A DNA stretch of 64,000 nt from Variovorax guangxiensis. GTDB taxonomy: Bacteria; Pseudomonadota; Gammaproteobacteria; Burkholderiales; Burkholderiaceae_C. The notes under the pieces were generated by a model that made no database searches, had not been told where the DNA came from, and saw nothing but the letters and a program-made list of their open reading frames with translations. This document shows, one piece after another, positions 57,689 through 64,000 of the stretch. Position 1 is the first letter of the stretch. Every line of letters starts with the position of its first letter. Position numbers and translations under genes: made by a program. The stretch covers positions 248,001 through 312,000 of the forward strand of contig NZ_RXFT01000001.1 in assembly GCF_003952165.1 (NCBI RefSeq), in the 5' to 3' direction.

Positions 57689-58165
57689 TCACGCGTTCCT
57701 GTCGAGGCTTGTGCGCAGGCCCAGCAACCGGGTGCGCAGTTCGCCGATCTGTTCGGGGGAGAGCTCCATGGCCTGCGCCACGCAGCCCGGCAGCCCCTGT
57801 GCCCTGGCGCGCAATGCGCGCCCATCGGCCGTGAGCGACACGATGACCTGCCGCTCGTCCTTGGGCGAACGCACGCGCTGGATGAGTCCACGCGCTTCGA
57901 GCCGCTTGAGGAGGGGGGTGAGGGTGGTGGTTTCGAGCGCCAGGCGCGTGCAGATCTCGGAGACGTTGATCTCGTCCTTCTCCCACAGCACCAGCATGAC
58001 GAGGTACTGCAGGTAAGTGAGATCGAGATCACGCAGCAGGCCGCGGTACACCTTGTTGAGGCTCAGCATCGTCGAGTAGACGGCGAAGCAGAGCTGCTCG
58101 TCCAGCGCCAGCGCATTGCTCGCCGGGGCGTCGGTGGATGGGGCGGTGATGCGCTTGGCAGGCAT
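57689..58165 (-). CDS. MarR-family regulator (OhrR-like)
   Basis: A 158-residue winged-helix regulator. LDEQLCFAVYSTMLSLNKVYRGLLRDLDLTYLQYLVMLVLWEKDEINVSEICTRLALETTTLTPLLKRLEARGLIQRVRSPKDERQVIVSLT is close to OhrR. The Cys in DEQLCFAVYS matches the peroxide-reactive N-terminal Cys of OhrR. The partner is not an ohr peroxiredoxin but the chloroperoxidase-like hydrolase, 124 bp downstream. ATG at 58165 (MPAKRIT) is chosen because an upstream ATG (58186) lies inside the palindromic operator. Confidence 0.88.
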   Translation of the reverse strand: MPAKRITAPSTDAPASNALALDEQLCFAVYSTMLSLNKVYRGLLRDLDLTYLQYLVMLVLWEKDEINVSEICTRLALETTTLTPLLKRLEARGLIQRVRSPKDERQVIVSLTADGRALRARAQGLPGCVAQAMELSPEQIGELRTRLLGLRTSLDRNA

Positions 58166-58174
58166 GGCGCGAAT

Positions 58175-58196
58175 ATTAGATCGCATGCGATCTAAT
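58175..58196. promoter_or_regulatory. MarR autoregulatory operator, 22-bp perfect palindrome
   Basis: A perfect palindrome of 22 bp with core ATCGCATGCGAT flanked by ATTAG and CTAAT, 10 bp upstream of the marR start. Its core recurs at 57635-57646. The exact symmetry and position argue for MarR autoregulation. Confidence 0.85.
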
Positions 58197-58227
58197 GGCA
58201 AGCAATATTTATCGGCCGGACGATTTC

Positions 58228-59208
58228 TCAGGCTGGCGACTTGCGCAGGCCTCCAGGAGGCACGCCGAACCGGTCCCTGAAGCTTCGGCTGAAATGGCTC
58301 GCGTCGCCGAAGCCGTTGCGATAGGCGATCTGGGCCACGCTCAAATGGTCGAGCCGCCTGTTCCGCAGATCGTCTTTCGCGCGCTCCAGGCGGCGCATGC
58401 GCAGGTACGCGCCATATTGCGTGCGCTGCGTCTCGAAGAGCCGATGCGTGAGCCGCCTCGAGATGCCGAGCTCCCTCGATACCGCATCGACCGAGAGTTC
58501 CGGATCGCCCAGGTGCGCCTCGATGAAGGCCACCAGCCGCTGCCAGCGGTCGCGCTCGCGGTGCTTGCCGTCGGCCGCGTCTTCGTCCACCGATTCGCAA
58601 TAGGCCGCAGCCAGCAGCGAGACGAAGGACTGCTCGGAGAAGTACGCCAGTGCCGGCAACGCCTGCGCATTGCCCGGAAACACATGCCCCATGTGCACAC
58701 GGGCCGCCTCGGCCAGGCGCGAATCCGCCCGCGAGATCGAAGGCACGAAGCGGTCGTGCAGATCGGCGTAGATGCCGAAGAACCGGTCCGACGGCACCCG
58801 CAGCACCACCAGCCTGCCGGGCGTGGTCAGTGTGCAGGCCGAAGGAAGCCGCGTGGTGCGGAAGGTGATGTCGCCCTTGCGGAAAGGCATGCAGCGCCCG
58901 CCCTGCTCGATGGTGCCTTCGCCCTCGACCGCGATCATCGCGAGCACATCGCCCGCGCCGCCGATGGAAGCCAGCGCCGTGTCATGGCGAACCGCCAGCG
59001 GCGTGGAGGCGAAGCTGATCGCCAGCCCGCCGCCCACGAGCCGGCAGGCCTCCAGGCTCATGCGCGGGTTGCTGTCCCGCACGCTGAGCTCGCCGGGGTA
59101 CACCAGCGAGTCGAGCGCATTCGAGTAGCCCTGCACGTCGCCCATGTAGAACGGACGGAAGCATGGCGCGAAGCTCAGGTCGGAGGCTGCTGCTGTGTCG
59201 TGGTGCAT
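58228..59208 (-). CDS. AraC-family regulator
   Basis: A 326-residue regulator. The N-terminal 1-200 is an AraC-binding-like domain (FRTTRLPSACTLTTPGRLVVLRVPSDRF). The C-terminal HTH has IEAHLGDPELSVDAVSRELGISRRLTHRLFETQRTQYGAYLRMRRLERAKDDL and LSVAQIAYRNGFGDASHFSRSFRDRFGVPPG. It is divergent from the class II aldolase/MHS transporter operon (207 bp gap) and is the likely activator. The ligand is unknown. Confidence 0.9.
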   Translation of the reverse strand: MHHDTAAASDLSFAPCFRPFYMGDVQGYSNALDSLVYPGELSVRDSNPRMSLEACRLVGGGLAISFASTPLAVRHDTALASIGGAGDVLAMIAVEGEGTIEQGGRCMPFRKGDITFRTTRLPSACTLTTPGRLVVLRVPSDRFFGIYADLHDRFVPSISRADSRLAEAARVHMGHVFPGNAQALPALAYFSEQSFVSLLAAAYCESVDEDAADGKHRERDRWQRLVAFIEAHLGDPELSVDAVSRELGISRRLTHRLFETQRTQYGAYLRMRRLERAKDDLRNRRLDHLSVAQIAYRNGFGDASHFSRSFRDRFGVPPGGLRKSPA

Positions 59209-59414
59209 GGCTGTGTTTCCTGCCGCCGATGCGCATGCTTCGTGCCAGGCAGCGTCGGCAGGGGCAGTCTAGGCGGCCGACATCCGATCCGGGGCTGAGG
59301 CTTTCCACTAGTTGGCACGCCGGATCAATGCGCGTGCACCCACGCGCAAGAGCAAAGCGGGGGCTGCTTCATACATTGGCCGCACCCCCCACGAATGCAC
59401 ACAGGAGCCAACGC

Positions 59415-60173
59415 GTGAGCGACGACACCCGCACCACAACCCACGAAAGCCCCGCGCCGTCCCTCGACGGCCTCAGCTACGGCAATTGGACCGAGGCCGA
59501 GAAGCTCGCGCTGAGCTGCCGCATCCTCGCGAAGGAAGGTCATTGCGAAACCCTGGCCGGCCAGATCACCGTGCGGCAGCCCGACGGCAGCTTCCTGACC
59601 ACGCCGCTCGCGCACGCCTTCAGCGAGATCCGCCCCGACTCGGTCATGCGCATCGACGATTCGCTGCGCGTGCTCGAAGGCCGCGGCGTGCCCAATCCGG
59701 CCGTGCGCTTCCACCTGTGGGTCTACAGGCGCAGGCCGGACGTGAACTGCGTGATCCACACGCATCCGCCATACGTCTCCGCGCTGTCGATGACCGGCGA
59801 GCCGCTGCAGATTGCGCACATGGACGCCACCCCGTTCTTCGACGATTGCGCCTTCCTGCCCGAGTGGCCCGGCCTGCCGATCGCCGACGTCGAGGGCGAG
59901 ATCATCTCGGCCGCGCTCGGCACCAAGCGCTGCGTGCTGCTTGCCAACCACGGTTTCCTGGCCGCCACGCCGACCATCGAGGAGTCGCTGTACATGTCGG
60001 TGCTCATCGAGCGCGCGGCGCGCAACCAGCTGATCGCGCAGTCGGCCTACGGTCGCCTCAAGCTGGTGGACCCGGCACTGGCCAGGGAGTCGCACGACTT
60101 CCTGCTGCAGCGGAGCATCGTCAACGCCAGCTTCGCGATGTTCGCGCGGCAGATCACCGGGGAGCGCCCATGA
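59415..60173 (+). CDS. Class II aldolase/adducin-family protein
   Basis: A 252-residue enzyme. LSCRILAKEGHCETLAGQITVRQPDGSFLTTP is the N-terminal fold block. The Zn site is HTHPPY (near residue 115, two His) with a third His in LLANHGF (about 180), and an acidic residue at the aldolase position. Family members cleave or isomerise sugar phosphates, but many relatives act on organic acids. The GTG at 59415 has AGGAG eight nt upstream. The next gene's ATG overlaps its stop (ATGA), so an MHS transporter is co-expressed. Confidence 0.87.
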   Translation: MSDDTRTTTHESPAPSLDGLSYGNWTEAEKLALSCRILAKEGHCETLAGQITVRQPDGSFLTTPLAHAFSEIRPDSVMRIDDSLRVLEGRGVPNPAVRFHLWVYRRRPDVNCVIHTHPPYVSALSMTGEPLQIAHMDATPFFDDCAFLPEWPGLPIADVEGEIISAALGTKRCVLLANHGFLAATPTIEESLYMSVLIERAARNQLIAQSAYGRLKLVDPALARESHDFLLQRSIVNASFAMFARQITGERP

Positions 60174-61474
60174 ACAGCATCGCCACCCCGTTGCAGGGCA
60201 CCGTGGAGAAGAAAAAGCACCAGAGCGTCTGGAAGATCGGCGCCGCCACCATGGTCGGCACGGCCATCGAGGCCTTCGACTTCCTCGCCTACGGCACCGC
60301 CGCTGCGCTGGTGTTCAACAAGCTTTTCTTCCCCAACTTCGACCCCACCGTCGGCACGCTGGCGGCTTTCGGCACCTTCGCCAGCGGCATGCTCGCCAGG
60401 CCGCTGGGCGGCATCATCTTCGGGCACTACGGCGACCGCCTGGGCCGCAAGTCGATGCTCACGCTGAGCCTGCTGATGATGGGCATCTGCACGGTGCTGA
60501 TCGGCCTGCTGCCGACCTACGAGTCCATCGGGCTGTGGGCGGCCGTGCTGCTGGTGCTGCTGCGCATCGGGCAGGGCCTTTCGTTCGGCGGCGAGCTCGG
60601 TGGGGCGATGCTCATGGCGGTGGAGCACGCGCCGCCGCGCTGGCGCTCGCTGGTCGGCAGCATGCCGCAGATGGGCGCTCCCATCGGCGTGCTGCTGTCC
60701 TCGGGCGCCTTCGCGCTGGTCACGCAGCTGCCCGAGTCCAGCTTCATGAGCTGGGGCTGGCGGCTACCCTTCCTTGCGAGCGCGGTGCTGATCGTGCTGG
60801 GCGTCTTCATCCGCATGAAGGTGGACGAGTCGCCCGAGTTCATGCAGGTCAAGGTCCACCGCAGGACGGCGGTGCTGCCGGCGCGCGAGGTGGTGGTGGC
60901 GCACCTCAGGCCCTTGCTGCTGACCATCGGCGGCAAGCTGGCCGAGGTGACGCTGATCTACACCGTGCTGGTGTTCTCGATCTCCTACGCGACCAGCCGG
61001 CTCGGCTTCTCGCGCTCCGATGCGCTGCACGCGCTGATCGCCGGTTCGGCGGCGATGGTCTTCACCATTCCGGCCAGTGGCTGGCTCGCGGACAAGGTGG
61101 GCGCGCGGCGGCTCTACGTCTTCGGCGGACTGCTGCTGGCGCTCATGGCGGTGCCGCTCTTCCAGGCCATCGGCAGCGGATCGCTCACGGCCTATACGGT
61201 GGCGATGGTGCTGGCGCTGTCGCTCAACTACCCGCTGATGTTCGCGCCGCAGTCCAGCCTCTATGCGGCGCAGTTTCCGCCCGAGCTGCGCTACTCGGGC
61301 ATCTCCATCGGCATCCAGTTCGCGGCGGCCATCGGCGGCGGGCTGGCGCCGATCATCGCGGCGACGCTGGTGGCGAACTATTCGAGCATCGTGCCGGTGG
61401 GCGTCTACGTCGCGGTGCTGGGCGTGGTGGCCGCGGGGTCGGCCTGGCTGATGCGCCCTGTCGCGAACGAATGA
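60170..61474 (+). CDS. MHS-family MFS transporter (metabolite:H+ symporter)
   Basis: A 434-residue transporter with 12 TM segments. The MHS signature GTAIEAFDFLAYGTAAALVFNKLFFP and GHYGDRLGRKSMLTLSLLMMG (MFS loop 2-3 motif GDRxGRK) are present, as is RIGQGLSFGGELGGAMLMAVEHAPPRWR. Relatives import shikimate, proline/betaine, citrate or dicarboxylates. Coupled with the aldolase gene, so the transported metabolite is likely that enzyme's substrate or precursor. Under predicted AraC control. Confidence 0.9.
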   Translation: MNSIATPLQGTVEKKKHQSVWKIGAATMVGTAIEAFDFLAYGTAAALVFNKLFFPNFDPTVGTLAAFGTFASGMLARPLGGIIFGHYGDRLGRKSMLTLSLLMMGICTVLIGLLPTYESIGLWAAVLLVLLRIGQGLSFGGELGGAMLMAVEHAPPRWRSLVGSMPQMGAPIGVLLSSGAFALVTQLPESSFMSWGWRLPFLASAVLIVLGVFIRMKVDESPEFMQVKVHRRTAVLPAREVVVAHLRPLLLTIGGKLAEVTLIYTVLVFSISYATSRLGFSRSDALHALIAGSAAMVFTIPASGWLADKVGARRLYVFGGLLLALMAVPLFQAIGSGSLTAYTVAMVLALSLNYPLMFAPQSSLYAAQFPPELRYSGISIGIQFAAAIGGGLAPIIAATLVANYSSIVPVGVYVAVLGVVAAGSAWLMRPVANE

Positions 61475-61484
61475 CCGGCCGCCC

Positions 61485-63218
61485 TCAGGAGTGCCCGTCC
61501 ACCCGCATCTGGAAGAGGAAGTAGGGCGGAATGCAGGCGCCTTGCCCCTCGGGCTTGCCATTGGCCTGCGCGCAGATGTAGTCGTCTCGGCAGGACTGCT
61601 GCGCCGAACAGCTGCGCAGGTTGCCGGGGCGCGTGTGCTTGGCCAGGCATTCGCCGAAGGGCTTCTTCGCGGCCAGGCAGCTGCTGAAGTCGCTGAGGAT
61701 CGCGATGCCGCCGCAGGTGCCGTTCGGGTCCCTGGGGTCGCAGGGGCCGGAGCACATGCCGCCCGGAAAGCCGACCGACGTTTTCTCGCACACCGAGGCC
61801 GCGCCTTCGCAGGCAACGGGCGGCAGCTTCTCGGCGCGATCGGTCCACGCGTTGGCCGACTGCGTGATGCGCGTGGGCTCGCAGCGCGCGCCGACCGTCG
61901 CGCGTCCGGCGGCGGCATCCGCTTCCATCGGCTCGGCCAGGGGCCGGAACGGATCGGGCCGCGGCGTGGAGAGCGCGGCCCGCACGTAGCTTTCGCGCCG
62001 CGCGAGCTCGTCCTGCACGTGCGGCGAGTGCGGCACCGCCAGCGCGTTGCCGGTGGTGAAGGTCCGAGAGGCGCCGCGCCGGTCGACACCCAGCAGGTGG
62101 AAGCCCGCGACCGCGCGGCTCTGGTGGCAGCCCATGCAGCTCAGGTCGTCGAGGCGGCGCAGCACCGCCTGCGGCGACTGAAGCGTGCGGCTGCCGGGCA
62201 CGGCCTGCCATTCGCCGGGCGCGAAGATCTGCGCGAAGGGCCGGTTGGCCAGCCGTTCGAGTCCGCGCGGCGCGACCGAGATGGCTTCGGTCGCGAGGAA
62301 CCTGTCGGGAATCTGCAGCGTGGCCTCGTCCAGCGCGCGCAGGTTGGCGGGTTGCCGAAGCCACTGCTGCAGTTCCTTGCGCAGCGGGGCATTGGCCTTG
62401 AGCCTGGCGACGTCGGGCGTGTTCTCCAGCGGTGCGATCTCGAAGCGCCTGGCGCCCGCGTTCCAGCGGAAGGCGCGCAGCATGTATTCAGCGTGGCCGC
62501 CCAGGTCGGGCCGCACCGCCGAGGGCCAGCGCACGCTCTGCAGGTTGGTGGTGAGCTGCGCGATGCGCGCGTGCTCCAGCCGCTTCGGCGCGAGCGGGCC
62601 ATCGGCCGAGGTCAGCCAGCGGCCCAGCGCCTCGTCGGCCATCGCGGCCTGCGGCGGCTGCCATCGCTTCGCGGCGGCGGCGCAGCTCCCGTCTGCATCG
62701 GGCGCGTCGCCGCGCAGTTCGACGTTGACAGTCATCGGCAGGCGAGACTGCATCGCGGCCGTGCGATAGGCCAGCCGGTACACCAGCCGCGTTTCGCCGC
62801 AGGCGCCGCTCTGGAAGGGCCGGCGGTCCATGCGGTTGGCGACGCCGACCAGCTCGAAGAAGGCATCGGGGCTCGCGAGCCAGCGCGCGTCGAACAGCCG
62901 GTGCGGATAGCGCGAGATGCCCACGCCCGCCTGCCTGTCGCGCCGCTGGATACCGGAAAGGCTGGCGCCCAGCGGTTCGGTGATGGAGCGCCAGGCCGGA
63001 GTGCGCATCAGCGCCTCGTTGGCGGTGACGCCATCGGTGGACTGCGCCGATTCGCCGTACATCCAGCGCGCGAAGCCGGCGCCGGATTTCTCGGCAGCCT
63101 GCAGCGCGGCGGGCGAGGTGACGAGCAGCACCGGCTCCGCCGCTTGCGCCATGGGCACAGCGGAAGCGAGCGTCAGTGCGAGGAGGGCGGCGGGCAGGTG
63201 ATGTCGGATGAGCGGCAC
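61485..63218 (-). CDS. Secreted protein with CxxCH heme motif and Cys-rich C-terminus
   Basis: A 577-residue protein. I do not recognise the family. A signal peptide ends near residue 26 (VPMAQA|AEP). A single c-type heme site CMGCH sits at about residue 360 (LSCMGCHQS). The C-terminal 130 residues hold about 14 cysteines (SVCEKTSVGFPGGMCSGPCD, GTCGG, SCSAQQSCRDDYICAQ), likely disulfide-bonded. A Trp/Arg-rich central region includes ETRLVYRLAYRTAAMQSRL. The start is the GTG at 63218, placed just before a good hydrophobic leader; no ATG is available nearby. It may be a periplasmic heme or electron-transfer protein. The next gene on the same strand upstream is an ABC ATPase. Confidence 0.72.
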   Translation of the reverse strand: MPLIRHHLPAALLALTLASAVPMAQAAEPVLLVTSPAALQAAEKSGAGFARWMYGESAQSTDGVTANEALMRTPAWRSITEPLGASLSGIQRRDRQAGVGISRYPHRLFDARWLASPDAFFELVGVANRMDRRPFQSGACGETRLVYRLAYRTAAMQSRLPMTVNVELRGDAPDADGSCAAAAKRWQPPQAAMADEALGRWLTSADGPLAPKRLEHARIAQLTTNLQSVRWPSAVRPDLGGHAEYMLRAFRWNAGARRFEIAPLENTPDVARLKANAPLRKELQQWLRQPANLRALDEATLQIPDRFLATEAISVAPRGLERLANRPFAQIFAPGEWQAVPGSRTLQSPQAVLRRLDDLSCMGCHQSRAVAGFHLLGVDRRGASRTFTTGNALAVPHSPHVQDELARRESYVRAALSTPRPDPFRPLAEPMEADAAAGRATVGARCEPTRITQSANAWTDRAEKLPPVACEGAASVCEKTSVGFPGGMCSGPCDPRDPNGTCGGIAILSDFSSCLAAKKPFGECLAKHTRPGNLRSCSAQQSCRDDYICAQANGKPEGQGACIPPYFLFQMRVDGHS

Positions 63219-63249
63219 GCGGCCGATTGTGCCGCCGTGCCGCCCGTCA

Positions 63250-64000
63250 TCACGCGAAGGCCCGACCCGCTTCGGGCATTGCCTGTGCCGTGTCCAGCGC
63301 ATCCAGCGCCGCCAGCGGCCGCGGCGTGGCTGCGAGCAGCGCCTGCGTGTACGCATGGCGCGGATCGTCGAACACCGCGTCGCGCGCGCCTTGCTCCACG
63401 ATGCGCCCGCGCTCCATCACGATCACGCGGTCGGCGATCTGCTCCACGGCCGCGAGGTCGTGGCTGATGAACAGGCATGCGAATCCGTGGTGCTGTTGCA
63501 GGCTCTGGAACAGCTTGAGCACCTGCGCCTGGATCGTCATGTCGAGCGCCGACACCGGCTCGTCGGCCACCACGAAGGCTGGGCGCCGCACCAGCGCGCG
63601 GGCGATCGCCACGCGCTGGCGCTGGCCGCCCGAAAGCTCGTGCGGGTAGCGCGCGCCGAGGCCGTCGAGGCCGACCTCGTCCAGCGTTTCCTTCACGCGC
63701 CGGGTGCGGGCCGTCGCATCGAGCTCGGGCAGGTGGCGCAGCGGCTCGGCCACGATCTCCTGCACGCGCATGCGCGGGTCCAGCGAGGAGAACGGGTCCT
63801 GGAACACCAGTTGGCAAGCCAGCCTGAAGCGATGCAGTGCGGCGCGGCCGGCGCTGCGAACGTCCTCGCCGCGAAACAGGATCTGCCCGGCCTGCGAGGG
63901 CGCGAGCCGCAGGATGGCGCGGCCCAGCGTGGTCTTGCCCGAGCCGCTGCCGCCCACCAGCGCGACCATCTCGCCCGGATGGATGTCGAGGTCGAGCGAG
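63250..64000 (-). CDS. Oligopeptide ABC transporter ATPase (DppF/OppF type), 5' end missing
   Basis: A C-terminal fragment of an ABC ATPase. The visible part starts in the segment LDLDIHPGEMVALVGGSGSGKTTLGR, with Walker A GGSGSGKTT, then Q-loop FQDPFSSLDPRM, the signature LSGGQRQRVAIARAL, Walker B AFVVADEPVSALD and the switch His in LFISHDL. HAYTQALLAATP near the end is typical of dipeptide/oligopeptide or glutathione importers (DppD/F, GsiA). The start lies beyond the window at the right edge. Partner permeases are expected outside the window. Confidence 0.9.
   Translation of the reverse strand, partial: SLDLDIHPGEMVALVGGSGSGKTTLGRAILRLAPSQAGQILFRGEDVRSAGRAALHRFRLACQLVFQDPFSSLDPRMRVQEIVAEPLRHLPELDATARTRRVKETLDEVGLDGLGARYPHELSGGQRQRVAIARALVRRPAFVVADEPVSALDMTIQAQVLKLFQSLQQHHGFACLFISHDLAAVEQIADRVIVMERGRIVEQGARDAVFDDPRHAYTQALLAATPRPLAALDALDTAQAMPEAGRAFA

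Noticed and set aside
1..64000. tRNA, rRNA, CRISPR arrays, IS elements or prophage genes
   Set aside because: I looked for tRNA-like ends, regular short repeats, transposase motifs and phage genes and saw none that I could support.

Overview
The window is a 64 kb, uniformly GC-rich, gene-dense chromosomal segment of a betaproteobacterium. It most resembles Variovorax or a close relative in Comamonadaceae. This is an inference from gene content: three Bug-type solute receptors, a phbB-type acetoacetyl-CoA reductase, an aerobic cobN/chlD cobalt chelatase, many LysR, MarR, HxlR, AraC and MocR regulators, and Burkholderiales-style GC-rich intergenic repeats. I see no rRNA, tRNA, CRISPR array, IS element or prophage.

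Layout. 1-6.4 kb: end of a Bug receptor gene, a CinA-like and a DJ-1/PfpI-like gene, phbB, dctA, a KefB/YbaL-type antiporter and two small unknowns. 6.4-18.1 kb: a cobalt/cobalamin operon that starts with a cobalamin riboswitch and reads TonB receptor, PepSY membrane protein, CbiM-like permease, CobW, CobN, then a chlI-like frame joined to a VWA frame. A slippery A7 run followed by a stem-loop at that junction indicates programmed -1 frameshifting that makes ChlI and ChlD from one gene. A BtuF-like binding protein lies just beyond a SET-domain gene.

19.7-30.9 kb: on the minus strand, a HEAT/WGR-like protein, a winged-helix SWIM protein, a structured non-coding RNA and a retron-type reverse transcriptase form what I read as a retron defence system of the ARM/HEAT plus WH-SWIM kind (type XIII, as I recall the published classification). 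The ncRNA shows the two expected hallmarks: an 18-bp a1/a2 pairing (17 Watson-Crick pairs plus one G-U) and a perfect 21-bp msd-like stem. The reverse transcriptase carries a Pro/Ala linker and a hydrophobic membrane-type tail, an AAC(6')-like acetyltransferase follows it after 4 nt, and a WGR plus nucleic-acid-ligase-like gene is divergent from the operon. Further along the same strand are a promoter-linked 20-codon reading frame, a double GNAT and a RIO-type kinase.

30.9-49 kb: regulator/target pairs, many divergent (MocR with an SDR and cupin; SMR exporter and azoreductase with HxlR and a Bug receptor; LysR with AtuA-like genes, a Bug receptor and a large lipoprotein hydrolase; LysR with a flavodoxin-fold quinone reductase), plus small secreted proteins. 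49-64 kb: an orphan 7TM-DISM histidine kinase, an OmpA/DUF4892 protein, Lrp divergent from acetolactate synthase, an NhaP-type antiporter, a Tat-exported chloroperoxidase-like hydrolase with a MarR regulator and matching palindromes, AraC divergent from a class II aldolase and MHS transporter, a secreted CxxCH protein, and the end of an oligopeptide ABC ATPase.
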